This document shows, in pieces, positions 43,245-51,557 of a stretch of DNA of 64,000 nt. The notes below the pieces were generated by a model. It ran no database searches. It saw only the letters and a program-made list of their open reading frames with translations, and had not been told where the DNA came from. Source of the stretch: Hymenobacter metallicola (GTDB lineage Bacteria; Bacteroidota; Bacteroidia; Cytophagales; Hymenobacteraceae); NCBI RefSeq assembly GCF_004745645.1, contig NZ_SRMB01000008.1, positions 1-64,000 on the forward strand. The letters are read 5' to 3'. How positions within the stretch are numbered: position 1 is the first letter of the stretch; each line of letters starts with the position of its first letter. Made by a program: the position numbers and the translations under genes.

Positions 43245-43407
43245 GGCCCCTGCCGCAGCCCGGCCGAATGCCGGATCATTGCTCAGATGAGGCCCTGGCC
43301 CACGCGGCAGCCTTTCGCGTCCCGCGTGAAGCGGCTACGCGAAGCAAGCGTAGGCAAGAGATTTTAACTGCTATACCATTCCATTTTTTCCTTACAGCCT
43401 TCCTCTC

Positions 43408-44307
43408 ATGAACCAGACCCTTCGCGAGACCCCGCAATCTGTTTGTTCTGCTACCGCTACCCAACGCCCCGCCGCCAGCTTGGGGCGGGCCGAATACATC
43501 GAAGTGGAGCCCCACGTGCGGCTGCACGTCACCGACCTGGGCGAAGGCCGTCCGGTGGTGCTTATCCACGGCTGGCCCCTGAGCGCCGCCATGTACGAGT
43601 ACCAGTACGCCCACTTACTAGAGAACGGCTTCCGGGTGATTGGCATCACCCTGCGCGGCTTTGGCCACTCCGATAAACCCGGCGGCCGGTATACCTACGA
43701 CGTCTTTGCCGACGACATCAAGGTGGTGCTTGAGAAGCTCCGGGTGGAAGGCGCCACTATCGGCGGCTTCTCCATGGGCGGGGCCACCGTAATACGTTAC
43801 GTGGCCAAGTACGAGGGTGCCCACGTGAGCCGTATGGCCCTGTTCGGGGCCGCGGCGCCGGTGTGGACCCAACGGCCGGACTTTGGCTACGGGGTCTGGA
43901 CCAAAGCCGATGTTGACGGGCTTCTAACGCTGAACTACACCGATCGTCCGCAGCTGTTTGAAAACTTCGCCCAGCTATTTCCGGCTTCGCCCACCAGCGT
44001 TTCGCCCGGGCACGGCGCCTGGCTGGGCACTATTCAGGCGCAGGCCTCCCCCTACGCCATGGGGGAATGCTTGAAAACCTTACGTGACTCCGACTTGCGC
44101 GCCGACCTCCGGCAGATCAGCTTGCCCACACTGATTTTGCACGGCAGGCTCGACAAAATCTGCTCCTATGACCTAGCGGAGCAGATGCAGGCCCTGCTAC
44201 CTACGTCGCAGTTGGTGGTATTCGAGAAGAGCGGTCACGCCCTCTTCCTTGAAGAAATGGATCAATTCAACAGTGAACTAGTGACCTTCGCGACTAAGGC
44301 ATCCTAG
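43408..44307 (+). CDS. Alpha/beta hydrolase (haloperoxidase/esterase-like)
   Basis: 299 residues: PVVLIHGWPLSAAMYEYQY (oxyanion HG), GITLRGFGHSDKP, the nucleophile elbow IGGFSMGGATVIRYV, an Asp near ILHGRLDKICSYD and a terminal His in FEKSGHALFLEEM, so the triad is complete. Similar to non-haem chloroperoxidase-type esterases. The N-terminal 25 residues are polar and not a signal peptide. A good terminator follows at 44345. Confidence 0.88.
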   Translation: MNQTLRETPQSVCSATATQRPAASLGRAEYIEVEPHVRLHVTDLGEGRPVVLIHGWPLSAAMYEYQYAHLLENGFRVIGITLRGFGHSDKPGGRYTYDVFADDIKVVLEKLRVEGATIGGFSMGGATVIRYVAKYEGAHVSRMALFGAAAPVWTQRPDFGYGVWTKADVDGLLTLNYTDRPQLFENFAQLFPASPTSVSPGHGAWLGTIQAQASPYAMGECLKTLRDSDLRADLRQISLPTLILHGRLDKICSYDLAEQMQALLPTSQLVVFEKSGHALFLEEMDQFNSELVTFATKAS

Positions 44308-44344
44308 CCGTAATCTCAAGTAGCCATAAACGTTGTTATCTCAG

Positions 44345-44381
44345 AGAGGAGGTCATCTCCAAGAGGTGACTTCTTCTTTTT
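44345..44381 (+). terminator. Rho-independent-type terminator after the hydrolase
   Basis: AGAGGAGGTCA (44345-44355) pairs with TGACTTCTTCT (44367-44377), with two G-T pairs, followed by a T-run. Lies 38 bp after the stop and just before the next repeat copy. Confidence 0.7.
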
Positions 44382-44387
44382 AATCCG

Positions 44388-44421
44388 GTTCAGTGAAACG
44401 GTCATTATGAATTAATACATA
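44388..44421 (+). repeat. Dispersed repeat copy
   Basis: GTTCAGTGAAACGGTC, exact core to this point; the right half (ATTATGAATTAATAC) is divergent. 16 bp before the stop of the next minus-strand gene. Confidence 0.8.
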
Positions 44422-44436
44422 CTGAAGTGCAGGTCG

Positions 44437-44706
44437 TTACTTCGGTGGAACGTATGCGTTTAGTGCGACAAGGAAGTCTTGCAGCGTCATCGTATACGGC
44501 TCCTGTTTTTCGTCATAGTATATGGCATCCCAGAGTTCGACTTGCCCCTCCTCAAAGCGGATAATCAACTGATACACGTTGTATTCAGTATCAAACAGGT
44601 GTTGTTTTTCTTCTTGGGCTACGGCAATCGCCCGAAGCACATGCTCTTTCATCCAGGCACTACTCACTTCTAGGTCACAGAAAGAGGGAAAAGAGGCGTA
44701 GATCAT
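44437..44706 (-). CDS. Unknown 89-residue acidic protein
   Basis: Soluble, acidic, alpha/beta-like: EEKQHLFDTEYNVYQLIIRF, ELWDAIYYDEKQEPYTMTLQ and FLVALNAY. The size and acidity resemble small immunity-type proteins but no family is recognised. Bounded tightly by repeat copies at 44388 and 44723, forming a 335-bp unit, the shortest here. Confidence 0.65.
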   Translation of the reverse strand: MIYASFPSFCDLEVSSAWMKEHVLRAIAVAQEEKQHLFDTEYNVYQLIIRFEEGQVELWDAIYYDEKQEPYTMTLQDFLVALNAYVPPK

Positions 44707-44722
44707 GGCTAAGGGAAATGCT

Positions 44723-44756
44723 GTTCACACAAACGGTCCGAATAGCGAAAGGCAGG
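44723..44756 (+). repeat. Dispersed repeat copy, near-consensus
   Basis: GTTCACACAAACGGTCC then GAATAGCGAAAGGCAGG. 16 bp upstream of the start of the minus-strand gene to its left. Confidence 0.85.
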
Positions 44757-44853
44757 ACAACCGAGTTCAGCAAGGGGATGCCCTAAGCAGTTGAGGCAAG
44801 TGATGGCCCACATGGTCCCCCAACACCTTATGGGAAGGTAGGTGTTTATACCT

Positions 44854-45378
44854 TCAGCCAGCAGGTGTCAGGCTGAACAGCGTGATGCTTTCGTCGACAG
44901 TGCGTTCTTTCTGAAAATGCAATTTCTCTAAAACGCTTGTAGAACGGTGGTTTTCGGAATGGGTATAGGCCTCTATTGCTTGGAGGCCGACCTGTTGAAA
45001 CCCAAAGTGGATCACAGTTGAAATCGCTTCGTGCATGAACCCTTTTCCCTGAAAGTCCGGGAGTAGCTCATACCCAATTTCTGCCTTCGAAGCGTCTTCC
45101 GACCAGTTATACAAGCAGACCGTTCCGATCACGTGGTCTGCCTCACGCAACGTAATGGCCCAATAAATGGACTCCTCGCGTTGAACGCTTTCGGTTATGG
45201 CGTGGATGAAGTTCCGGGCGTCATCAAGTGAGGTGCTGGGTCGCCTGTCCAGATACTGGTTCACGTGCTCGTTCGACCGCAGCGCCCATATTTCCTGGTC
45301 ATCGCTGCCTCTGAGCTGCCTCAAGGTCAGCCGTTGGGTTTGCAAAACCGGAAACGGTGTAAACTTTGTAGTTGTCAT
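44854..45378 (-). CDS. RimJ/RimL-type GNAT acetyltransferase
   Basis: About 174 residues: PVLQTQRLTLRQLRGSDDQE opening, then SIYWAITLREADHVIGTVCL, GYELLPDFQGKGFMHEAIST (acetyl-CoA loop Q-G-K-G) and IEAYTHSENHRSTSVLEKLH. This is the complete Acetyltransf_3 arrangement. Start at ATG 45378, preceded by an AGGAAG ribosome site; a longer frame exists but lacks similarity. Substrate unknown; relatives modify protein N-termini or small amines. Confidence 0.88.
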   Translation of the reverse strand: MTTTKFTPFPVLQTQRLTLRQLRGSDDQEIWALRSNEHVNQYLDRRPSTSLDDARNFIHAITESVQREESIYWAITLREADHVIGTVCLYNWSEDASKAEIGYELLPDFQGKGFMHEAISTVIHFGFQQVGLQAIEAYTHSENHRSTSVLEKLHFQKERTVDESITLFSLTPAG

Positions 45379-45555
45379 TTTTTCTTCCTGCGAATGTGTT
45401 GGGGAGGCCGCTTTGCTGACACCCCGCGCCCACGAACGTTCCCGCACCCAAAAGCAACTAGCAGGCGAGTGGTCGGATCAGTAGCATGAGGCGGGGCTTG
45501 TGAACGGAAGGTACACCCGTTAACGCGCAATGAGGCCACAGTGACAGGACTGGAA

Positions 45556-45589
45556 GTTCAGGAAAAGGGTCTGAATAGCGAAAGGAGGG
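45556..45589 (+). repeat. Dispersed repeat copy, near-consensus
   Basis: GTTCAGGAAAAGGGTCT then GAATAGCGAAAGGAGGG; the right half is nearly identical to the copy at 44723. 54 bp before the next plus-strand ATG. Confidence 0.85.
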
Positions 45590-45642
45590 ATAAATTAATA
45601 GTTGTTGCAACGTAAGTTTACTTGTTATCTCCCTCCCCTCTT

Positions 45643-46389
45643 ATGTCTAAGCTTGCCCCCGCCCCCCTTCACGTACTACAAAACGCGGTGGAGGACTTGT
45701 ATCGGGCGTTCGGTGGGTATCCGCTCTCCTCACTCGAGGGGTGCCCCTGCTGCGTGTCGGCGGCCGATAAGGGAAAGGTCACGCACCGCGCCCTGCGGGA
45801 GTTAACCGAGGACGACTTGGGCCGGTATGCGGGCAAGGCCATGACCACGTGGGGTACCGTCGAGGATTTCAAGCACTTTTTACCCCGGCTCTTTGAACTG
45901 ACGGCGGAGTTTCGGGCCCCGTACGACGAATACCTCATCTTCGGCAAGCTGGAGTACGGCCGCTGGCGCACGTGGCCGACGGCAGAAATCGAGGCCGTCG
46001 AGCGGTACTTCCTCGCGTTGTGGGATGTTGTATTGGTCAGCGAGAGCGAAGCGTGGCAGTTCCAGGACTACTTCGTGGCCCTGGCCGGCAGCTACCCGCA
46101 CTTTGACGAGTTGCTGCAGCGGTGGGAAGCCAGCACGGACCCCACGGCGTGGGTGCTGTTGGGCGATGAAGTCTGCGAACACCGTCACGCCATTTTTCAG
46201 AACAAGTACTTCAACGGCCCCTTCCTGGCATCTGTCCCGCTGAGTCAACGCTTTCGGGCGTGGGTAACGTCCCAAGCAGTCCGGGACAAACTACTTGCTG
46301 CCTTTAGCCAGTGCTCTGATGAAACCACCGCCGAGAAATTGGGCGTAGCCTATGACCTGATTGAGTACGAGCTTAAGTACCCTGGCTAA
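45643..46389 (+). CDS. Unknown 248-residue soluble protein
   Basis: Start at MSKLAPAPLH. Notable parts are a Cys pair in SSLEGCPCCVSAADKG, ELTEDDLGRYAGKAMTTWGT, FKHFLPRLFELTAEF and DALW-like LALWDVVLVSESEAWQFQ. Helical, without signal peptide or membrane segment. I do not recognise the family. The stop codon abuts the next repeat directly (46390). Confidence 0.75.
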   Translation: MSKLAPAPLHVLQNAVEDLYRAFGGYPLSSLEGCPCCVSAADKGKVTHRALRELTEDDLGRYAGKAMTTWGTVEDFKHFLPRLFELTAEFRAPYDEYLIFGKLEYGRWRTWPTAEIEAVERYFLALWDVVLVSESEAWQFQDYFVALAGSYPHFDELLQRWEASTDPTAWVLLGDEVCEHRHAIFQNKYFNGPFLASVPLSQRFRAWVTSQAVRDKLLAAFSQCSDETTAEKLGVAYDLIEYELKYPG

Positions 46390-46423
46390 CTTCAGTGAAA
46401 GGGTGATTCTAGCAAAAGCAGGG
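46390..46423 (+). repeat. Dispersed repeat copy
   Basis: CTTCAGTGAAAGGGTGATTCTAGCAAAAGCAGGG. It begins on the base after the TAA of the preceding gene, with no gap. Confidence 0.85.
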
Positions 46424-46479
46424 ATTGTTTTTTATAGACCTTTGCCGGCCTGCTCCGCTTCACTATAGTAGATCATCTT

Positions 46480-47163
46480 ATGCCTACTCGTTTCTGCTTA
46501 CGCATACTTCTGCACCTCATTCTGATTGTCATGTGCACGAATTGTGGTCCAACCAGCAGCGAAGAACAACGGCAAGCTGCTGAGCAGTTGCATGACGATA
46601 CCGTTGAAGTCACGTCATTTGACATCAAGTACGAAAATAGCCCAGCGTTGGCAAAATGGGAAGTATGGGAAGCTGGGCGGGAAATTATATGTACCCCACC
46701 TGGTTGGAAGTCTCACTTGGAAGATGATGGTGCAACGCTCGTCCTCCTTCTTGCTGATAACACTGATAGTCCGGAGCGGATCACTTTCACTCGCTTAGAG
46801 AAAGATACTTCCTCCTTGGATTACCCAGCCCTGGCTCAGCAACTGATTAATGCACCCTTTCCCGGCTTTCAACTGGCAGAAGGGGACACCGTCAAGAAGC
46901 TTATGTTTCAGCATGATTTCGCCGTTGAACGAGATGTAAACTTACGTGCGACGGGCAGGGCCTTTCACGCTTATGGCTTAGTGTATGTGAATGATCGTAA
47001 CCTGTACCACTTCCGCATCATCTTAGATAAGAGACGACTAAAAGCGTATCAAGGCGACCTCATCGACGACATTGTCGGAAATCTACAGATTGATAGAAAA
47101 TATCTGATGAGGAATGACAACCCCTTACAACAGGTCATCTATCTTACCGCTCACCTTAACTAA
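46480..47163 (+). CDS. Unknown exported protein, AT-richer
   Basis: 227 residues. The N-terminus has a hydrophobic signal (ILLHLILIVMCTNCGP) with Cys residues that could serve as a lipobox. The mature part has REIICTPPGWKSHLEDDGAT, ERITFTRLEKDTSSLDYPAL and YVNDRNLYHFRIILDKRRL, suggesting a beta-rich stress-type domain. Base composition is clearly lower in GC than the genes around it, which fits recent acquisition. No family recognised. Confidence 0.7.
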   Translation: MPTRFCLRILLHLILIVMCTNCGPTSSEEQRQAAEQLHDDTVEVTSFDIKYENSPALAKWEVWEAGREIICTPPGWKSHLEDDGATLVLLLADNTDSPERITFTRLEKDTSSLDYPALAQQLINAPFPGFQLAEGDTVKKLMFQHDFAVERDVNLRATGRAFHAYGLVYVNDRNLYHFRIILDKRRLKAYQGDLIDDIVGNLQIDRKYLMRNDNPLQQVIYLTAHLN

Positions 47164-47240
47164 GTCAAAAACACATTGATGGCGTATTGACTGCTTGGCC
47201 ATACGGCTCTTAGCGGCAATGCTTGTAGAGGATAAGACTT

Positions 47241-47274
47241 GTTCAGCCAAATGGTCGAATTAGTAGAAGGAGCC
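47241..47274 (+). repeat. Dispersed repeat copy, near-consensus
   Basis: GTTCAGCCAAATGGTCG then AATTAGTAGAAGGAGCC. 16 bp before the end of the broken minus-strand gene. Confidence 0.85.
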
Positions 47275-47290
47275 AGCTTTTGGCTAGAGA

Positions 47291-47728
47291 CTAGGGCGCT
47301 GTCAGTTCGTCTCCTTCACCTACGTCAATTTCCTCTACTTGCTGAAAGACCCCGTTGAACAAGGGTAGTCCCACGAGTTGGAGGATCTGCTGTCGAATGG
47401 TGGTTGGCATGATACCTTTCGGCTGTTTCATTTTTCGATATGGTCCCGCATGGGGCAGCCAATCGTAGACCTATAGCCCCTGTTTGGCAAAGTCCTTCCA
47501 CACGTCGGGTGACCCCAAATGGGGCAAAGCGATGCTGCGCGCGATATCATCATGGCGCTGAAAATGCCCCTGGGCATCAATGGGGACTGGCCCGAGGCCA
47601 CTGGTTGAAAACAGAGCGATGTTGCCTTCAGCATCCCGCGCAAACCAATCAGATTCGTCGCCGGGAAAACGTTCACTGAAAGTTTGAAGGGTAGCCGGCA
47701 AGGACACTACACATTGGTTTAGCCCCAA
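47291..47728 (-). pseudogene. Unknown small protein interrupted by an in-frame TAG
   Basis: Reading from ATG at 47728: FSERFPGDESDWFARDAEGN, then IALPHLGSPDVWKDFAKQGL, then TAG at 47473-47471. The same frame stays open past that stop as VYDWLPHAGPYRKMKQP, then PTTIRQQILQLVGLPLFNGV, to a natural TAG at 47293-47291. Composition and apparent continuity on both sides suggest one protein of about 145 residues with a nonsense mutation. Resembles the small immunity-type proteins common in bacteria; family not certain. It fills a repeat-bounded unit. Confidence 0.6.
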
Positions 47729-47759
47729 CGAATATACTACTGAGCAAACTCACTTGGCT

Positions 47760-47793
47760 GTTGGGCCAAACGGTGGTTCTGGTAAGAGGAGGG
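47760..47793 (+). repeat. Dispersed repeat copy
   Basis: GTTGGGCCAAACGGTGGTTCTGGTAAGAGGAGGG; TSG variant with a good right half. 31 bp upstream of the start of the broken gene to its left. Confidence 0.8.
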
Positions 47794-47836
47794 TAATCAA
47801 CCCTTTCTACGTCAACCATAGTGCCTTTCTAACGAC

Positions 47837-48094
47837 TTAACTCATATCCGAGAGCTGGATAAAGGCGGCATACTCCGCTAGCAGCCGACCGCTGGTAAAG
47901 GCGCGTAGCCGTACAATCGCCTTGGCCTGCGTATCGTAGAACAGCTCGACAAACACGCCCTTCTGCTGGCCGGCCAGGTAGTAGAGGTTCACCGCCTCCT
48001 GGTTTTGCCAGCGGGTGGCCAGGAAGGTAGCCGAAGCAAAGACGAGACTTACCTGGCGCTCGTAAGAAAGAAGATTAAACGTGTCAAGGGTCAT
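47837..48094 (-). CDS. Unknown 85-residue protein
   Basis: MTLDTFNLLSYERQVSLVFA opening, then QEAVNLYYLAGQQKGVFVEL and AIVRLRAFTSGRLLAEYAAF. Soluble, alpha/beta-like, with no signal. Looks genuine by composition and by its place 43 bp after a repeat. No family recognised. A 220-bp stretch with no gene separates it from the response regulator. Confidence 0.65.
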   Translation of the reverse strand: MTLDTFNLLSYERQVSLVFASATFLATRWQNQEAVNLYYLAGQQKGVFVELFYDTQAKAIVRLRAFTSGRLLAEYAAFIQLSDMS

Positions 48095-48315
48095 AGACTA
48101 CCTAACACCGAATAAACTGGTTAAATCCCAATATGTACCAGAGCAGCGCCTTTTCGTCAGCGTAGCGGGCGATGCGCTAGGCTGCCCAAGCGGCTGCATT
48201 CGCTGCATAGGCAGCGGCATGCGGCGCGTGGGTATCCCTATGCACCACGGCCGCCGCCTGACCGGCAGCGGCTTTTGCTCCTGCACGTTCACCGCTTCGG
48301 CTTCTACACCCTTGC

Positions 48316-49014
48316 TCACCGCAGCACTTCCTCCACCCGCGGCCGAAACAGCCGCCCGATAGGTAGCTCCTCATGGGCAATTTCGATGTGGCGGGCACTG
48401 AACGTCTGCACCTTGTCCAGGGCCACGATAAAGGAGCGGTGAATGCGCAGAAAATTGCTTTCCGATAGTTTTTCCTCCATACCGTTTACGGTTTGCTTCA
48501 CCACCAGTGGCGGCCCGACTACCGTGTGGATCTTGACGTAATCTTTCAGCCCTTCAATGTAGAGGATGTCGCGCAGCATTACTTTCACCATCTTGCGGTC
48601 AATGCGGAAGTAAAGAAAGGCATCGGGGTTGGCCGCCGGAGCCGGCTCCGCGGGCGCGGCCTCGGCCAGGCTGGCTTTGGCCACGGCCTTAAGAAACCGG
48701 TCTAGGGCAATGGGCTTCAGCAGATAGTCCACCGCATCCAGCTCAAAGCCCTCGTAGGCATACTCCCGGTACGCGGTGGTGAAGATAACCTGGGGCGGGT
48801 GGCACAGGCTACGCAGAAAATCGGTGCCGAGCATTTTGGGCATTTTAATGTCGAGAAACAGCAGGTCGACGGGCCGCTGCTGCAGCACGCCGAAGGCTTG
48901 CAGGGCGTTGCCGCAGGTGGCTACCAGCTCCAGGTGATCCACCTCGCGCACGTAGGACTCAAGCACTTCCAGGGCCGGGGGCTCATCGTCGACCAATAAG
49001 CATTGTAGTTTCAT
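48316..49014 (-). CDS. LytTR-family response regulator
   Basis: 232 residues. Receiver domain with the acidic pair in CLLVDDEPPALEVL, the phospho-acceptor Asp in DLLFLDIKMPKMLGTDFL, and Thr/Lys in FTTAYREYAYEGFELDAVDY and LLKPIAL. A C-terminal LytTR DNA-binding domain has YFRIDRKMVKVMLRDILYIE, FLRIHRSFIVALDKV and LPIGRLFRPRVEEVL. It is the output partner of the two histidine kinases encoded just upstream, 9 bp away. Confidence 0.93.
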   Translation of the reverse strand: MKLQCLLVDDEPPALEVLESYVREVDHLELVATCGNALQAFGVLQQRPVDLLFLDIKMPKMLGTDFLRSLCHPPQVIFTTAYREYAYEGFELDAVDYLLKPIALDRFLKAVAKASLAEAAPAEPAPAANPDAFLYFRIDRKMVKVMLRDILYIEGLKDYVKIHTVVGPPLVVKQTVNGMEEKLSESNFLRIHRSFIVALDKVQTFSARHIEIAHEELPIGRLFRPRVEEVLR

Positions 49015-49023
49015 GGCAGAATT

Positions 49024-50133
49024 CTAAAAAGTAACGGCAGCACGCTCGGACAGCAAGACGGGGGCAGGCGGCGTAGTAACGGCCTCCGCGGGCGCGCGCC
49101 GCAGGTGCACTACCACCAAGAAGGTGTCGGGCTCGGTCACCATTTTCAGTTCGTGTTGGCCGGGATAGAGGCGGGCCAGCCGCTCCCGCACGTTGCGCAG
49201 CTCGGGTTCGGCCGCGGGGTCAGGCCCGGCTTCGGGGCGGCTATGGATGACTTTGCAGGTAAGGGAATGTTTTTTGGCTACCAAGTCTATGCTTATCCAG
49301 GGGCAGTCCTGCGAGGCCGCCGTACCGTGGCGAATGGCGTTTTCCACGAACGGCAACAGGAGCAGCGGCGCAATGGTGTGGGCCGCCAGGTTACCGCTGA
49401 AGCTAAGTGAGACCTCCACCCGGGGGCCCAGCCGGAGCTGCTCCAGGGCCAGGTAGTGCTGGAGCAGCTCGGCTTCGTCGACCAGGGGCACGGCCGGCAG
49501 CTGACTTTCGTAGAGCAGGTAGCGCAGCAGCGCCGAGAAGTGCAGCACTGCTGCCGGCGAGGCCGGCGCGCGCGCCGTGGTCAGCGCGTGCAGCGTGGCC
49601 AGCGTGTTAAACAGAAAAGCGGGCTGGAGCTGGGCCTTAAGCAGCTCGAGTTCCGTGTGCAGCTTGCGCTGGAGCAGCTGCTGGCGCACGATGCGCTGCT
49701 GGTGCCAATGCCGCAGTACCTTATGGGCCACCAACATGCCGGCCACGCCCAGCAGTACCATGTAGCTCACCCGCACGTGCAGCAGGGCCTGAGGCCATTC
49801 AAGGGGCTTGAGCGGGGTACCCGGCCAGGCCAGCCCCAGCACGTAGTCCTGTACGAGATGCAGCCCGGTGACCACCAGATGGCTACCCACCAGCCACAGC
49901 AGCAACCACCCCCACGCCCGCGGCTGGCGCTGCAGCAAGCGCGGCAGCAGCCCGTACACCAGGGGGTATATACACAGCAGGCATGCCGGCAGCTGCACCA
50001 GCACCAGCCCCCACAGGTACAGGGGCATGCCGTGCACGAAGTGAGCGGGCAGCTGCACAAGGATATCGACCACTTCCACCGTTAGCCAAAACAGCACGTG
50101 CCGGGTTGTCCGGTGCTTAAGCAGCGCTTTCAT
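49024..50133 (-). CDS. LytS-type sensor kinase lacking its phospho-acceptor histidine
   Basis: About 369 residues from MKALLKHRTT. Four membrane segments (LFWLTVEVVDILVQLPAHFV onward) are followed by the His_kinase domain. The conserved motif normally PHFLFNTL reads LKAQLQPAFLFNTLATLHAL; the codon is GCT where His would be CAT or CAC. The rest of the kinase, including LLLPFVENAIRHG (N box) and ELRNVRERLARLYPG, is kept. It probably cannot autophosphorylate and may act as a partner of the intact kinase, overlapping it by 17 bp. The longer frame upstream is a shadow of that kinase. Confidence 0.88.
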   Translation of the reverse strand: MKALLKHRTTRHVLFWLTVEVVDILVQLPAHFVHGMPLYLWGLVLVQLPACLLCIYPLVYGLLPRLLQRQPRAWGWLLLWLVGSHLVVTGLHLVQDYVLGLAWPGTPLKPLEWPQALLHVRVSYMVLLGVAGMLVAHKVLRHWHQQRIVRQQLLQRKLHTELELLKAQLQPAFLFNTLATLHALTTARAPASPAAVLHFSALLRYLLYESQLPAVPLVDEAELLQHYLALEQLRLGPRVEVSLSFSGNLAAHTIAPLLLLPFVENAIRHGTAASQDCPWISIDLVAKKHSLTCKVIHSRPEAGPDPAAEPELRNVRERLARLYPGQHELKMVTEPDTFLVVVHLRRAPAEAVTTPPAPVLLSERAAVTF

Positions 50134-51310
50134 GGACGGGCTGAAGCTGGGGGGACAGAGCGGGCAGCAAGGCCGGGCGCGCCTGCGCTTCCGGTAGTGG
50201 CGGGGCCGTCGCAGCGGCCTGGGGTGCCTCGGCCAGGGGCAGCAGCAGGCGGACGGTGAACGTGTCGGGGCGCGCTTCGACTTGCAGACGGTGGCGCTGC
50301 GGGTAGAGCAGCTGCAGGCGCTCGCGCACGTTGCGCAGACCGATACCCGTTGAACTGGTGGCCGTTGGGGCGTCCTCGATGTTCTTACTGTTGGTGATGC
50401 AGCAGAAAAGCGTCGTTGCCTGCCTGGCCAGCACCACGTGAACGTGCGCCTGCCCGAGCTGCTCGGCTGCCCCGTGCTTAAAGGCGTTTTCCACCAGGGG
50501 CAGCAGCAGCAGGGGAGCGACGTAGCCCGTGGGCGGCACGGCCCCAGTTTCGAAGGCGATGGTGAGCCGGTTTCCATAGCGCAGCCGCTCCAGGGCGATG
50601 AAATTGCGTAACAGCGTTATTTCGTCGGCCAGGGGCACCAGCGGGGCCCGGCTCTGGGTAAGCACGGCGTGCAGCAGGCTGGTGAGGCGCTCCACCACGG
50701 CCGGCGCCTGGTCGGACTGCTTGAGCGTGAGGGCGTAGAGGCTGTTGAGGGTATTGAAGAGAAAGTGCGGGTGAATCTGGGCCTTGAGCAGTTGCAGCTC
50801 GGCCCGGTAATTTTCCTGCGTGAGACGCAGGTTGGTCAGCTCCTCTTTCCACCAGTGGCGGTACATGCGCAGGCTCACAGCTACTCCCACCACGGCCAGC
50901 TGGCAAAAAAAGTTACCGGGGGAAAAGACCAGCTGGTACTCGCGAGGGGTATTGGGCTCGCCGGCGTGCAGGGGCACCACCATCAGGTACCGGAAGACGA
51001 AGGTAAGGCCCAGGCTTAGCCAAAACCAGCCCACCAGCCACCACCCGATGTGCAGCCGCGGCTGCTGGCGCTGCCACAGCCGGGGCAGCACTCCGTAAAG
51101 CAGCAGGTACACGTTCAGCATATGCACGGGCGTCACCAGCAGCGCATCGCGCAGTGCCAGGCGCAGCGTAGGCACCATGTGCACGCAGTAGCGCAGCATA
51201 ATGGTGCACAGCATTAGATACACCACCCAGAAAAGGCCGTGCCGCAGCCAGCGCCGTGCGTCGATTACCCGGAGGAGCCGGGACAGCCCCCGATGTTCTG
51301 CCTGTGCCAT
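50117..51310 (-). CDS. LytS-type sensor histidine kinase
   Basis: 397 residues. Four membrane segments (HGLFWVVYLMLCTIMLRY, LLVTPVHMLNVYLLLYGVL, WWLVGWFWLSLGLTFVF, FFCQLAVVGVAVSLRMY), then a His_kinase domain with intact LLKAQIHPHFLFNTLNSLYA, the N box LLLLPLVENAFKHG and GIGLRNVRERLQLLYPQRHR. First gene of the kinase-kinase-regulator operon. The signal sensed is unknown; there is no large extracellular domain. Confidence 0.92.
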   Translation of the reverse strand: MAQAEHRGLSRLLRVIDARRWLRHGLFWVVYLMLCTIMLRYCVHMVPTLRLALRDALLVTPVHMLNVYLLLYGVLPRLWQRQQPRLHIGWWLVGWFWLSLGLTFVFRYLMVVPLHAGEPNTPREYQLVFSPGNFFCQLAVVGVAVSLRMYRHWWKEELTNLRLTQENYRAELQLLKAQIHPHFLFNTLNSLYALTLKQSDQAPAVVERLTSLLHAVLTQSRAPLVPLADEITLLRNFIALERLRYGNRLTIAFETGAVPPTGYVAPLLLLPLVENAFKHGAAEQLGQAHVHVVLARQATTLFCCITNSKNIEDAPTATSSTGIGLRNVRERLQLLYPQRHRLQVEARPDTFTVRLLLPLAEAPQAAATAPPLPEAQARPALLPALSPQLQPVHESAA

Positions 51311-51506
51311 GCCGCTGTGCTGGTGTAAGCCTTGGTAAATATATCAACAAATGAATGGGGTAACTCACTGAAAATACGCTTTATAGACCAATTGCCAGTC
51401 AGTGTCGACCAACAACCAGTCCGGCGGTTGGTCGACGCTCCGGCGCCGTATTGCCCGCCGCGCACGCCGCCGGGCGAATAGCCTGGCAAGGCCTCTGGGA
51501 GCAAGC

Positions 51507-51514
51507 AATCTTTG
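51507..51514 (+). promoter_or_regulatory. Candidate -7 box of a small secreted protein gene
   Basis: AATCTTTG, one mismatch from TAnnTTTG, 44 bp before the ATG at 51558. Confidence 0.35.
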
Positions 51515-51557
51515 CGTAGTTCTTTCTTGTACCATCTCCCTTACCTGCCCTCCTGCT

